Counted from the first letter of the stretch, positions 7,705-16,579 are shown. The stretch: DNA of 32,938 nt from an uncultured Oscillospiraceae bacterium (GCA_959596515.1 CAUFXR010000019.1:1-32938); one strand, 5' to 3'. Notes: a model not told the origin generated them from the letters alone. A program made the numbers and translations.

Positions 7705-9873
7705 ATGGATTTTACAACCGCGCTCTGCGATCAATTTCACTTACAGCCCTGGCAGGTGAATAATGTCATCCAGCTGCTGGATGAGGGAAACACCATCCCC
7801 TTTATCGCCCGCTACCGCAAAGAAGCCCACGGCACCCTGGACGACCAGGTGATCCGGGAACTCAGCGAACGGCTGGACTACTTAAGAAATCTGCAAAAAA
7901 GGAAAGAAGAGGTCCGAGAGGCCATCGCCGTCTAGGACGCGATGACTGACGAGCTTCAGGCTGCTCTGGACGCTGCCTCCACTTTGGCGGAGGTAGAGGA
8001 CATTTACCGACCCTATCGTCCCAAGCGGATGACCCGGGCCACTAAGGCGAAAGAGCGGGGGCTGGAGCCTTTGGCCCAGCGGATCTACGCCCAGGAAAAT
8101 GACTCGCCTTACCCCATCGATATGGCGGTGGAATTTGTCAACCCGGAAAAGGAAGTGGAAACCCCGGAGGACGCTTTGGCCGGCGCTCTGGATATTATCG
8201 CCGAAGAGATCTCTGACGATGCGGGCATCCGCCGGCGGCTTAGAGTGATCGCGTTGTCACAGGGCGTGATCGTATCCAAGGCGGCGAAACCAGACGAGGA
8301 TTCGGTGTACACCCAATACTATGATTACCGGGAACCGGCCGCGAAAATAGCCGGTCACCGGGTTTTGGCCATCGACCGGGGAGAACGGGAAGAATTTTTA
8401 AAAGTCTCCCTTGAGCTGGATCAGGACAAAGCTATGAATATCGTCAATTCCGTGGCGCTCAAGGGGCCTTCTCCCTGCTATGAAGCCGTCGCTGAGGCTG
8501 CCCAGGATGCCTATACCCGTCTGATCTTTCCGTCGGTGGAGCGGGAACTACGCGCTACCCTGTCGGAGAACGCTCAGGAAGCGGCCATTAAGGTATTCAG
8601 CGTGAATTTGAGAAACCTCTTGATGCAGCCGCCTGTCAAGGGTAAAGTGGCCATGGGGCTTGACCCGGGCTACCGGACTGGCTGCAAAGTAGCGGTAGTA
8701 GACGCCACCGGCCGGGTATTGGATACCGGCGTCATTTACCCCATCCACTCTCAGGCCCGGGTTCAGGAAGCCAAGGCCTTGGTGACCCGGATGATTCAAA
8801 AATATCAGGTGGAGGTCATCGCCATCGGCAACGGCACCGCCTCTAAGGAAACGGAAATGTTCACCGCAGAGGTGCTGTCAAGCCTGCCCCAACAGGATAA
8901 AGAACGCTGCGCCTATATGGTGGTCAGCGAGGCCGGCGCGTCGGTATATTCCGCCTCTAAACTGGCGGCGGAGGAATTTCCCCAGTTCGATCTGACCCTG
9001 CGGAGCGCCGTCTCTATCGCCCGTCGACTTCAGGATCCTTTGGCTGAGCTAGTAAAAATCGATCCCAAGGCCATCGGCGTGGGCCAGTATCAGCATGACA
9101 TGCCCAAAAAGCGTCTGGATGAAGCGCTGGGCGGTGTGGTGGAGGACTGCGTCAATAACGTGGGCGTGGATCTGAATACCGCGTCTCCTTCCCTGCTGGA
9201 ACGCATCTCCGGTCTGAGCGCCACGGTCTCGAAAAATATTGTCAAATACCGTGAGGAAAACGGGGCGTTTACCTCACGGGATGAGCTGAAAAAAGTCAAC
9301 AAGCTTGGGCCAAAGGCTTTCGTTCAGTGTGCCGGATTCCTGCGGGTCCCTGAGAGCAAAAATGTGCTGGACAATACCGGCGTCCATCCTGAATCTTACG
9401 GCGCCGCCAAAGAGCTTCTAAAGCTGTGCGGCTATGGGGAAGACGACGTGAAAAACGGCAATTTGTCCGGACTGACGGAAAAAGTGGCGGCTTTGGGTGA
9501 GGAAACGGTGGCGCAGCAGATCGGCGTAGGCGTACCGACCCTCCAGGATATCGTCAAAGAGCTTCTAAAGCCCGGACGAGATCCCAGAGACGAGCTGCCG
9601 CCTCCTTTGCTTCGCACCGATATTCTGGAGCTGAAAGACTTGAAACCGGGCATGGAACTTACCGGTACCGTCCGCAACGTGATTGACTTCGGCGCTTTTG
9701 TGGATATCGGTGTTCACCAAGACGGTCTGGTGCATATCTCGCAGATCTGCAATAAATATATCAAACACCCCAGCGAAGTACTTAAGGTCGGGGATATTGT
9801 CAAAGTCTGGGTACTCAATGTAGACCCGGCTAAAAAACGGATCGGTCTGACCATGAAGGAACCCAAACAGTAA
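7705..9873 (+). pseudogene. tex: tex, S1 RNA-binding transcription accessory protein, interrupted by an in-frame TAG
   Basis: Read through the stop, the frame encodes 722 residues, the normal Tex length. Tex is a cytoplasmic nucleic-acid-binding protein tied to transcription. The domains are in order: N-terminal helical region (GNTIPFIARYRKEAHGTLDD near residue 30, then IYRPYRPKRMTRATKAKERG), YqgF/RNase H-like domain (AMGLDPGYRTGCKVAVVD), helix-hairpin-helix region (LNTASPSLLERISGLS) and a C-terminal S1 domain (ELTGTVRNVIDFGAFVDIG). Codon 77 (7933-7935) is TAG, where relatives usually have Gln (in a context like IEEQGKLT), so one C-to-T change of CAG would create it. Translation could restart at ATG 7942, losing about 78 residues of the helical domain. 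The start ATG 7705 has TAGGAGGACT upstream. It is a recent nonsense mutation, a strain variant or a base error. Confidence 0.9.
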
Positions 9874-10001
9874 AACAGCCACCTCATCTCGCCTCTCGCT
9901 CCTATTTTTCTCCTAGGAAATCCCGATGAAAATCGGAGGTGTCATTTTCCATTTTATGCGGCAGCAACAAGCCCGCCAGATTGGGAAACTCACCGAGACA
10001 A

Positions 10002-10138
10002 AAACCGCCGGAAAAAAGGAAGCAAACCGGAACGTGAAAACCATCGGGGTAAATAAACCGCCGGGAAGAAGAAAGCAAACCGGAACGTGAAAACCGTCGG
10101 CAAGAAGAAAGCAAGCTGAGACGAAAAAACCGCTGAGG
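10002..10138. repeat. 46-bp direct repeats in the tex-ychF gap
   Basis: Two copies (10002-10047 and 10055-10100) share AAACCGCCGG, then AGCAAACCGGAACGTGAAA and TCGG, with about five differences. A third, more decayed copy follows to about 10138. They lie in the 839-bp gene-free region between tex and ychF. On the minus strand they yield a Ser/Arg/Phe-rich open frame that has no ribosome binding site, so I regard them as non-coding. Confidence 0.7.
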
Positions 10139-10274
10139 TGGAAAAACGGCCGAGAGAGCGCTTCTCTGGGTTTTCAGAGAAATCTTTTTAGTCGCTGTCC
10201 GTCTGGTCAAAATTTTCTGACTGCAGTTTTAGCCTTGGCGAGTCAAAACCGGATATCAGCAGACATCTGCATCC

Positions 10275-10365
10275 CCGACAGAATGTTTTGCGCTTTTTCG
10301 GGATGCTTTTCTGTCGGAATATTTTGTGCTTTTTCGGAATGTTTGTGCTTTTTCGGGATGCTTTT
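10275..10365. repeat. Triplicated 19-25-bp repeat with an inverted repeat
   Basis: TTTGTGCTTTTTCGGGATGC-like units occur at 10286-10310, 10323-10341 and 10342-10365. The first is enclosed by a perfect 9-bp inverted repeat, CCGACAGAA (10275-10283) and TTCTGTCGG (10309-10317). GCATCCC (10269-10275) can alternatively pair with GGGATGC in the units. I see no gene here. Confidence 0.65.
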
Positions 10366-10648
10366 CCGATTTATCGTTCCTGCCGCTTTTATCGCTTCTG
10401 TTGTTTTGCCGTTTCTGCCGTTCTTTTCGCTGTCTAACCGGTTAAGCCTTTGCCGCAATCCTTCTTTGCCCGATTAACGTCACGCCTCCGATTTTTCCCT
10501 TAATTCTCCTTTTCAGCTTGAGCCCAAATCATTTTCCAACGCCGGCTTTTCGGCGGTTTTAGTTGTCGAAAAGCCACCCAGCACCATCGGCAAGCTTTGA
10601 ATAAAGCGTAAATTTTTCAGCGGTAAGGACTTATTTCCTTTTCTTTGG

Positions 10649-10677
10649 TTGCTTCCGCTTTGGAAAATCACTATAAT
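10649..10677 (+). promoter_or_regulatory. Probable promoter of ychF
   Basis: TTGCTT (10649-10654), 17 bases, TATAAT (10672-10677). Transcription would begin near 10684, about 30 nt before the ychF ATG. Confidence 0.6.
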
Positions 10678-10712
10678 AAAAGTTAGTAATAACTCGAAAG
10701 GTCGTTTTACCT

Positions 10713-11807
10713 ATGAAGCTAGGAATTGTCGGTTTGCCCAACGTAGGCAAATCCACCCTTTTTAACGCGATTACCAATGCCGGCGCTCAATCGGCTAACT
10801 ATCCTTTTTGCACCATTGAGCCAAATGTGGGCGTTGTGGCGGTGCCGGATCCCAGACTGGACAAGCTGGCGGAATTGTATCACCCGGTAAAAGTGACTCC
10901 CGCTGTAATTGAATTTGTGGACATTGCCGGTCTGGTGAAAGGTGCCTCCAAAGGTGAGGGCCTTGGCAACAAGTTCCTTTCCAATATTCGGGAGGTAGAC
11001 GCCATCGTCCATGTGGTCCGCTGCTTTGAAAATGACGACATCGTTCACGTAGAGGGCAGTATCGATCCCGCCCGGGATATTGAGACGATCAATCTGGAAC
11101 TGATTCTCTCCGATATTGAAATGCTGGACCGCCGTTTGGATAAGACGCTAAAAATGATAAAGGCGGATAAGAAATATCAAGGGGAATACGACTTTTTCCA
11201 GCGGGTAAAAGACACCTTAAACCAGGGCAAACCTGCCCGCTCCGTAGAGTGCAACGAGGAGGAAAGCGAGTGGCTTTCTTCTGTGGCGCTGCTGACTAAC
11301 AAGCCTATTATCTACGCCGCCAACATGAGCGAGGATGATTTTAAAAACGGCATCGAGGAGAATCCCTATTATAAGGTGGTAGCGGATATCGCCGCTGCCG
11401 AGCACGCCGGCGTGCTGCCGATCTGCGCGGAAATCGAAGCGGAGATCGCCGGAATGGAGCCGGAAGAGAAGGAGCTGTTTCTCAGCGACATGGGGCTGAC
11501 AGAATCCGGTCTGGACCGGTTGATTCGGGCTTGCTACTCCCTGCTGGGTTTAATCTCCTATTTGACCGCCGGCCAGCCTGAGGTTCGGGCCTGGACTATC
11601 AAAAAAGGCACCAAGGCTCCCCAAGCCGCAGGCAAAATTCATTCCGATTTTGAGCGGGGTTTTATCCGTGCGGAAGTCATCGGTTATCAGGAGCTTTTAG
11701 ACAATGGCTCCATTGCCGCCGCCAAGGAGAAAGGTTTAGTCCGGTCCGAGGGCAAGGAATACGTCATGCAGGACGGCGACGTGGTCTTGTTCCGGTTTAA
11801 CGTATAA
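10713..11807 (+). CDS. ychF: Redox-regulated ATPase YchF (Obg/OLA1 family)
   Basis: The 364-residue length is that of YchF. This is a cytoplasmic, ribosome-associated P-loop NTPase that prefers ATP over GTP. The G1 loop is GLPNVGKST at the N terminus, Switch/G3 is DIAGLVKGASKGEGLGN near residues 68-84, and the G4 position reads NMSE instead of NKxD, the substitution that goes with ATP preference. A coiled-coil helical insert around residues 130-180 and a C-terminal TGS domain (YLTAGQPEVRAWTIKKG and IHSDFERGFIRAEVI) complete it. It has its own promoter and is followed 11 bp later by a membrane protein gene, so both are probably co-transcribed. Confidence 0.96.
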   Translation: MKLGIVGLPNVGKSTLFNAITNAGAQSANYPFCTIEPNVGVVAVPDPRLDKLAELYHPVKVTPAVIEFVDIAGLVKGASKGEGLGNKFLSNIREVDAIVHVVRCFENDDIVHVEGSIDPARDIETINLELILSDIEMLDRRLDKTLKMIKADKKYQGEYDFFQRVKDTLNQGKPARSVECNEEESEWLSSVALLTNKPIIYAANMSEDDFKNGIEENPYYKVVADIAAAEHAGVLPICAEIEAEIAGMEPEEKELFLSDMGLTESGLDRLIRACYSLLGLISYLTAGQPEVRAWTIKKGTKAPQAAGKIHSDFERGFIRAEVIGYQELLDNGSIAAAKEKGLVRSEGKEYVMQDGDVVLFRFNV

Positions 11808-11818
11808 GGAGTGACAAC

Positions 11819-12478
11819 ATGGAAAACAAAGTGAAATGCGCAAGGACCTTGCCGAAGGAATATACTCCGGTTTACCTCATTGACCGCCGCAGCCCGGGGC
11901 CGATGGCCGTGATTCTATTCGTATCCGCCTTTTTCATTGATATTTTACTGGTTGCCTTCCCTATCGTACTGGGCGGCGTGGAATTCACCCTAGCGGTGCC
12001 CGGCCTGATCGATACTCCGAATCAGGTGGCTTTTCTGCTCGCGGTTCTGCTTGGTATGCTGCTAATGTGGAATCTTCACGAGCTGGTCCGTTTGATTTAC
12101 TGTGCCGTGATTTCCAAGGGCAAGCGCTTAAGATACCGGTTTCGCTTTATGGCTCCGGTAGCCAGCATTAAGGAATTCTATTGGACCAAAAAGACCTTTT
12201 ATGTTTATTTGCTGCTGCCCCCCATTCTGTTTACCATAGGACTTTTTGTGGGTATGGCCTGCACCGGCGGTTCCGGTCCCTTTTTCTGGTTGTTTGTACT
12301 CCTGCAGCTTCCCAGCTTACTGGCTTGCTATCATCCGGTGAACGACGCTATGGCGCTTCATAACCTGCCGAACAATGTACTGATTTACCGGGAGGGCTGG
12401 CAAATTAAGTTTTACGCTCCTGAGGGTACAGAAACCAAGATTAAGGTTTATAAGCCAAAGCCCAAGAAAAAAAGATAA
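11819..12478 (+). CDS. DUF3267-like membrane protein with a degenerate zincin motif
   Basis: A 219-residue membrane protein with about four hydrophobic helices (roughly residues 28-52, 66-88, 122-145 and 152-170) and a basic tail (KPKPKKKR). The pattern LHELVRLIYC, then KTFYVYLLLPP, then NDAMALHNLPNNVLIY resembles DUF3267 putative zinc peptidases, where the motifs are HExxH, RF..LLP and GDxxN...P. Here the second His of HExxH is Arg, so it is probably not a working metalloprotease. The family call rests on eye alignment. The start follows GGAGTGACAAC directly after ychF, and a perfect terminator follows the stop. Confidence 0.6.
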   Translation: MENKVKCARTLPKEYTPVYLIDRRSPGPMAVILFVSAFFIDILLVAFPIVLGGVEFTLAVPGLIDTPNQVAFLLAVLLGMLLMWNLHELVRLIYCAVISKGKRLRYRFRFMAPVASIKEFYWTKKTFYVYLLLPPILFTIGLFVGMACTGGSGPFFWLFVLLQLPSLLACYHPVNDAMALHNLPNNVLIYREGWQIKFYAPEGTETKIKVYKPKPKKKR

Positions 12479-12479
12479 C

Positions 12480-12528
12480 AAAAAGCTGTAAGGCGTTCAA
12501 AACTCAGAGTGCCTTACAGCTTTTTCTT
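12480..12528 (+). terminator. Intrinsic terminator of the ychF unit
   Basis: AAAAAGCTGTAAGGC (12480-12494) pairs perfectly with 12511-12525, ending in a T run. Confidence 0.92.
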
Positions 12529-12553
12529 TCTATATTTAGTATTAGAACATGCC

Positions 12554-12697
12554 AAATGCGGCGGCGCACCAAGCTCAGCGACATGCTCACCCCGGCGGTA
12601 CGCCATCATATTACTACTATATACCTGGCTCAATGACAAAACAAATACGGCGACTCGCCAAGCCCAGTGGCATATTAATCCCGGCGGTACGCCAGCA
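12554..12697. repeat. Pair of about 54-bp degenerate direct repeats
   Basis: Copy 1 (12554-12608) and copy 2 (12643-12697) share CAAG, CTCAG/CCCAG and the identical block CCCGGCGGTACGCCA. Each copy contains two small self-complementary blocks (GGCG-n-CGCC type). Read in one frame they give related peptides, QxRRxxKxSxxLxPAVR, but no convincing start is present. They sit between the ychF terminator and the convergent rsmI 3' end. Confidence 0.7.
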
Positions 12698-12704
12698 ATC
12701 TAAA

Positions 12705-13550
12705 TCATTTTGATGCATCTAAAGCCAGGGCACCTTTATAGATATCTCCCTTTTTCAGTCCGGTCTGCTGGGAAGCATTTTTTGCCGCCTCCGACGCGGA
12801 CATTCCCTTCTCCTTTATCAGCCTGCTGGCAATTTCCACTGCCTGCTCCAGAGTATATTCCTCCCGGATCTCTTCGGGCTTGGCTCCCTCAATGACCAAC
12901 ACAAACTCACCCTTAATATTCCCCTCAGAGTACCGAGCTGCCGCCTCCTTTAATGTGGTGCGTATAACCTCCTCGTGGATCTTTGTCAGCTCATGGACCA
13001 CGGCGATCTGCCGGTCTCCCCACGCGGCGTGCATATCCCGCAGACAAGCGTGAAGCTTATGGGGCGCCTCGTAAAAAATCATGGTGCGGGTCTCATTTTT
13101 TACCTGCTCTAAATGGTCCTTCCGGCTCTTTTTATTGGTGGATAAAAATCCCTCAAAAGTAAATCTTCCCGTAGGCAGCCCTGATATCGCCAAAGCCGCG
13201 ATCAGGGCGCTGGGTCCTGGAACCACGCTGACGGTGATTCCACGCTCGCCGCAAAGGCGCACCAGATCCTCTCCGGGATCGGAGATGGCGGGCATTCCCG
13301 CGTCGGAAACCAGGGCGCAGTTCTCCCCGGCCTCTATCTTTTGACAAATCAGCTCTCCGTGAAATTTTCGGTTGTGCTCAAAATAGCTGATCATGGGCTT
13401 TTTGATTTCAAAATGGTTCAGCAGTTTCAGCGTCACCCTGGTATCCTCCGCCGCGATAAAATCCGCCTGACGCAGGGCTTCCACCGCCCTAGGAGACATA
13501 TCTCCCAGATTGCCAAGGGGCGTCCCCACCACTGTTAGTATTCCGCTCAT
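12705..13550 (-). CDS. rsmI: 16S rRNA (cytidine1402-2'-O)-methyltransferase
   Basis: RsmI is an S-adenosylmethionine-dependent enzyme that methylates the ribose of C1402 in the 16S rRNA decoding centre. The 281-residue protein has the tetrapyrrole-methylase-type fold, opening with GILTVVGTPLGNLGDMSPRA. It continues with AAEDTRVTLKLLNHF, then SDAGMPAISDPGEDLV and VPGPSALIAALAISGLP, all diagnostic. The ATG at 13550 follows GAGGAAGAAA; an upstream in-frame start (13727) would add 59 residues absent from the family. It is the last gene of the trmN6-rsmI end of the holB cluster, as in Bacillus (yabB-yazA-yabC), here without yazA. Confidence 0.95.
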   Translation of the reverse strand: MSGILTVVGTPLGNLGDMSPRAVEALRQADFIAAEDTRVTLKLLNHFEIKKPMISYFEHNRKFHGELICQKIEAGENCALVSDAGMPAISDPGEDLVRLCGERGITVSVVPGPSALIAALAISGLPTGRFTFEGFLSTNKKSRKDHLEQVKNETRTMIFYEAPHKLHACLRDMHAAWGDRQIAVVHELTKIHEEVIRTTLKEAAARYSEGNIKGEFVLVIEGAKPEEIREEYTLEQAVEIASRLIKEKGMSASEAAKNASQQTGLKKGDIYKGALALDASK

Positions 13551-13812
13551 TTTCTTCCTCCGGTAAAGACCGCATACGGCCTTCTGTAGTTTACTTCCTT
13601 CCAGGAATCTTTGTGTCCCGCTCCCGCTGAAAAATCCAATCGCTATCCAGCGGGAAAATCCCAGCCGCAAAACATGACATCCGCACTCAAAAAAGCAGGG
13701 GAAAACCGCCGTAACGCTAAAACCCATGTCCCAGCTTTCCGGCGTCTCCTATCCCCCGTCCTGCCGATCGGCTTCGCCGCCGTCCACAGACGTCTGATCC
13801 TTTCCGCTGAAT

Positions 13813-14553
13813 TTATTCCTGCTCCTTCCGGTAGCTGCCGTAAATCCGCTTCATCTCATCGCTGTAATTTCCCATTTCATCCTCGATCAGCAAAACCGGT
13901 TCCAGCACAAGTCCGGGCTTTCCGCCCTTTTTGCTCTCCAAAAGGAAAAGCTTAGGAGGCTTTTCCCCTCTCTGCTGAACGAACCGCATCCGCTTCGGCT
14001 CCAGACCAGCCTCCCGCATGGCCTCTATAACGTCGCACAACCGCTCAACCCGGTGGCAGATGCAAAGGCTGCCGCCGTATTTCAGAAGTCCAGCGGCGCT
14101 AAGACATACATCCTCGATGGTACAGGAGATTTCGTGCCTGGCGATCCGCTTTCCTTCCTCCGGATTCACAAGTCCCGCCCCCACCGTTTTATAAGGCGGG
14201 TTGCAGGCCACCAGGTCCATGGTTCCCATCGGGAGTTTCCCCTGCAAGGACCGCAGGTCTTCCTGAAGTACCGTCACCAATTCCTCTTTTTCATTGTATT
14301 TTACTGTGCGGCGCAGCAGATCCACGGCTTCTTCCTGAATTTCCACCGCGGTAATGTGGGCAGGAGGCTGTTCCCTGAGCCAAATCATGGAGATCGCTCC
14401 GCAGCCCGCTCCCAGCTCCGCCACCTGTTTTCCTTTTACCGGGAGGCAAAAGTCCGCCAGAAGAATGGTGTCGGTTCCAAAATGGTGGGTTTCGTTGACC
14501 AAAACGGAAACGCCGTTTCCCAGCGCCTCCAAGTGCTCGCCCCAGCGAAACAT
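13813..14553 (-). CDS. tRNA1(Val) (adenine37-N6)-methyltransferase family (TrmN6/YabB)
   Basis: A 246-residue class I SAM-dependent methyltransferase. ETHHFGTDTILLADFC is the conserved N-terminal motif of the YfiC/YabB group, VAELGAGCGAISM is the SAM-binding motif I near residue 45, and VACNPPY (NPPY) is the adenine N6 catalytic motif. The expected product is an N6-methyladenosine in tRNA; target position by analogy only. The ATG at 14553 has GGGGGAGCGAAAG upstream; a longer frame begins at 14592 but would overlap the ferredoxin terminator. rsmI follows about 260 bp downstream, across a gap in which I see only a weak CCCGCTG/CAGCGGG inverted repeat. Confidence 0.88.
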   Translation of the reverse strand: MFRWGEHLEALGNGVSVLVNETHHFGTDTILLADFCLPVKGKQVAELGAGCGAISMIWLREQPPAHITAVEIQEEAVDLLRRTVKYNEKEELVTVLQEDLRSLQGKLPMGTMDLVACNPPYKTVGAGLVNPEEGKRIARHEISCTIEDVCLSAAGLLKYGGSLCICHRVERLCDVIEAMREAGLEPKRMRFVQQRGEKPPKLFLLESKKGGKPGLVLEPVLLIEDEMGNYSDEMKRIYGSYRKEQE

Positions 14554-14576
14554 CTTTCGCTCCCCCTTTCCGATAG

Positions 14577-14611
14577 AAAAAAGGCGGGGCAAACCCGCCC
14601 CGCCTTTTTTT
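14577..14611. terminator. Bidirectional intrinsic terminator
   Basis: AAAAAAGGCGGGGC (14577-14590) pairs perfectly with 14597-14610 around a 6-nt loop, with A and T runs on both flanks. In context it ends the ferredoxin transcript on the minus strand, just before trmN6. Confidence 0.88.
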
Positions 14612-14622
14612 CGTGTACCTAA

Positions 14623-14793
14623 TTATTCCGCCTGGGGAGCGTCCACCGGGCAAGCATCCGCGCAAGCGCCACAATCGATGCAGGTATCAGCGTCGATTAC
14701 GTACTTGCCATCGCCCTCAGAAATCGCGTCTACCGGACATCCAGCCGCACAAGCGCCGCAGGAAATGCATTCATCAGAAATCTTGTATGCCAT
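14623..14793 (-). CDS. 2[4Fe-4S] ferredoxin
   Basis: This 56-residue clostridial-type ferredoxin is a soluble low-potential electron carrier. It has two complete cluster motifs, CISCGACAAGCP and CIDCGACADACP, in the expected pseudo-twofold arrangement, about 28 residues apart. The start is fixed by an excellent AAGGAGGTG (about 14801-14809) upstream of the ATG at 14793. It has its own promoter and its own terminator, so it is a separate unit placed between ricT and trmN6. A ferredoxin at this spot fits the known biology of the adjacent RicT, whose complex carries Fe-S clusters, but that link is inference. Confidence 0.96.
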   Translation of the reverse strand: MAYKISDECISCGACAAGCPVDAISEGDGKYVIDADTCIDCGACADACPVDAPQAE

Positions 14794-14825
14794 AAAAGAG
14801 ACACCTCCTTCTTTTTATCATCTCT

Positions 14826-14853
14826 ATTGTATCATGTGATTCCAAAAAAGCAA
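14826..14853 (-). promoter_or_regulatory. Promoter of the ferredoxin gene
   Basis: On the minus strand TTGCTT (14848-14853), 16 bases, TACAAT (14826-14831). It lies in the short gap after the ricT stop. Confidence 0.65.
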
Positions 14854-14887
14854 CTATTTTTTTTGGAAATCCCCTTTGAAAAATTTG

Positions 14888-15757
14888 TTACTGATCCTCC
14901 AGATCTTTCAGCTGCTCTACTTCTTCTTTCGCCACTTTGATCTGAGAATCCTTGATCACTTTGACCTGCTTGGCATGAAAGGACATCGGAGCAGCCTCCG
15001 GCGCCCGGTCCATTCTCACCTTCAGCATACCGGTGATAAGGTTCACATCTACCACTACGCCCCGGCCCTCCGGAGTATTTACCACCGCGCCGTTTTTCGG
15101 CGTGGTTCTCAGCAAATCAGAATAAGCGGCCTGTTCGTATTTCAGGCAGCACATCAATCTGCCGCAGGTGCCGGAAATCTTTACCGGATTTAGAGAAAGC
15201 CCCTGTTCCTTTGCCATCTTGATGGATACCGGCTGAAATTCCCCTAAAAAGGAGGTGCAGCAAAAAGGTCTGCCGCAAATTCCCAGGCCGCCCATCATCT
15301 TCGCCTCATCCCGCACGCCGATCTGTCTCAGCTCGATCCTGGTGCGGAACACAGAAGCCAGATCCTTTACCAGCTCCCGGAAATCCACCCGGCCGTCAGC
15401 GGTGAAATAAAAGAGAATCTTATTATTGTCAAAGGTGTATTCCACATCCACCAGTTTCATTTCCAGCTTATGATCCAGAATTTTCTTTTCACAAATCTCA
15501 AAGGCGTGTTTTTCCTTTTTCCGGTTTTCCTCTACCTTTTTGAGATCCCCCTGGGTAGCCTTACGAATCATCTTTTTCAGGGGATGGACAATATCCTTAT
15601 CGTCTATTTCACGATTTTCCATCGCGACCTCGCCGCATTCCACACCGCGGGCGGTTTCCACGATAGCCATATCGCCTTTTTTCATTTGAACGCCGTTTGG
15701 ATCAAAATAGTAGACTTTACCTACTTCTTTGAACCGAACTCCTATTACTTCCGCCAT
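14888..15757 (-). CDS. ricT: RicT/YaaT, PSP1-domain regulatory protein
   Basis: A 289-residue protein of the YaaT (RicT) family. It opens with AEVIGVRFKEVGKVYYFDP; the PSP1 C-terminal domain covers about residues 55-145. The cysteine-rich stretch GICGRPFCCTSFL ... ISGTCGRLMCCLKYE is the family hallmark. In Bacillus subtilis RicT works with RicA and RicF in a complex that affects RNase Y-dependent mRNA maturation and the sporulation phosphorelay. The GGAGGTAAG directly before the ATG at 15757 decides the start; a longer frame to 15787 overlaps the holB end. It follows holB closely, the usual order. Confidence 0.93.
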   Translation of the reverse strand: MAEVIGVRFKEVGKVYYFDPNGVQMKKGDMAIVETARGVECGEVAMENREIDDKDIVHPLKKMIRKATQGDLKKVEENRKKEKHAFEICEKKILDHKLEMKLVDVEYTFDNNKILFYFTADGRVDFRELVKDLASVFRTRIELRQIGVRDEAKMMGGLGICGRPFCCTSFLGEFQPVSIKMAKEQGLSLNPVKISGTCGRLMCCLKYEQAAYSDLLRTTPKNGAVVNTPEGRGVVVDVNLITGMLKVRMDRAPEAAPMSFHAKQVKVIKDSQIKVAKEEVEQLKDLEDQ

Positions 15758-15768
15758 TCTTACCTCCG

Positions 15769-16569
15769 TTATTTTAATTTCGCGCACAGCCAGGCAGCGA
15801 GAAGGGTCTGATTCACGTTTCTTTCCAGCATAGACTGGGCTTCACACGCCCCTTCCAGCAAAGACATCAGCTTTTTCCGGGTAAGCCGCTGGGCAAGATA
15901 GCCGGCGGCCTCTGATGCTGTCACCTGGTTTTCTCCGCCTGCCGCCAAAGCGCAGGCGTCTCGGAAAATCAATACCAATTCTTTGAGTACACTCCGGAAA
16001 AGCTCTTTATCCTTGGTGAGCTTTCCCGTTTTGGATACCAACTCATACTCTTTGGAGGATGGCACAGCCTTAGCCATGCTTTCCGCCAGCAAAAAAGCCT
16101 CGCTTTCCTCCGGCTGAGGGTTGTCCTCCTCCTGGACACGAAAAATCTGCGCCCGGGACCGGACGGTGGGCAGCAGCGAGGATGCCGCTCCACAGGTCAG
16201 CAAAAAGACCACGTAGAACGGCGGCTCCTCCAGAACCTTTAACAGAGCGTTTTGAGCCTGTTCTGTCATATTGTCAGCCCCATCCAGGATATAAACCTTG
16301 GCCTGGGCCTCGTTGGGCATCACCGCGGCGGAGTCCCGGATCTGCCGGACTTCTTCCACGTGAAAAGAGCGGCTTCCTCCTTTTCCGCCGTAAACGGCAA
16401 TGTCCGGATGACTGCCGCTCGCTGCTTTCACGCAATCTCTGCATACACCGCAGGGACGCCGGCCCTGGGCGGTGCAAACCGCCTGCTGGGCCAGCTTCTT
16501 TGCCTGAGCCAGATTCGCCTCCGGATCAGGGCCCTCTAAAATCATCGCGTGGGACAAATGATATTCCAT
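15769..16569 (-). CDS. holB: DNA polymerase III subunit delta' (HolB)
   Basis: The clamp-loader delta' subunit, 266 residues, loads the beta clamp at replication forks. It has SHAMILEGP at the start, the zinc-binding cysteines in CGVCRDCVKAASGSHPD, the AAA+ elements VYILDGADNMTEQAQNALLK and LEEPP, and a sensor-1-like VFLLT. The N terminus begins directly at the first AAA+ strand and lacks the 20 or so residues that usually precede it. The P-loop is degenerate (GPDPEANLAQ), as is common for delta'. No strong ribosome binding site is seen at 16569; translation may be coupled to darA, which ends 10 bp upstream. Confidence 0.9.
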   Translation of the reverse strand: MEYHLSHAMILEGPDPEANLAQAKKLAQQAVCTAQGRRPCGVCRDCVKAASGSHPDIAVYGGKGGSRSFHVEEVRQIRDSAAVMPNEAQAKVYILDGADNMTEQAQNALLKVLEEPPFYVVFLLTCGAASSLLPTVRSRAQIFRVQEEDNPQPEESEAFLLAESMAKAVPSSKEYELVSKTGKLTKDKELFRSVLKELVLIFRDACALAAGGENQVTASEAAGYLAQRLTRKKLMSLLEGACEAQSMLERNVNQTLLAAWLCAKLK

Positions 16570-16579
16570 AACTGGTCCG

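Noticed and set aside
7933..7935. TAG in tex as a recoded sense codon
   Set aside because: TAG ends two other genes in this window at their natural C termini (7609-7611 and 31762-31764), so it is a normal stop here.
9902..10210. Minus-strand Ser/Arg/Phe-rich frame of 102 codons
   Set aside because: It results from the direct repeats, begins at a TTG with no ribosome binding site and has low-complexity content.
10235..10477. Plus-strand frame of 80 codons across the second repeat
   Set aside because: Low-complexity Phe/Cys/Ser stretch created by repeats, no ribosome binding site.
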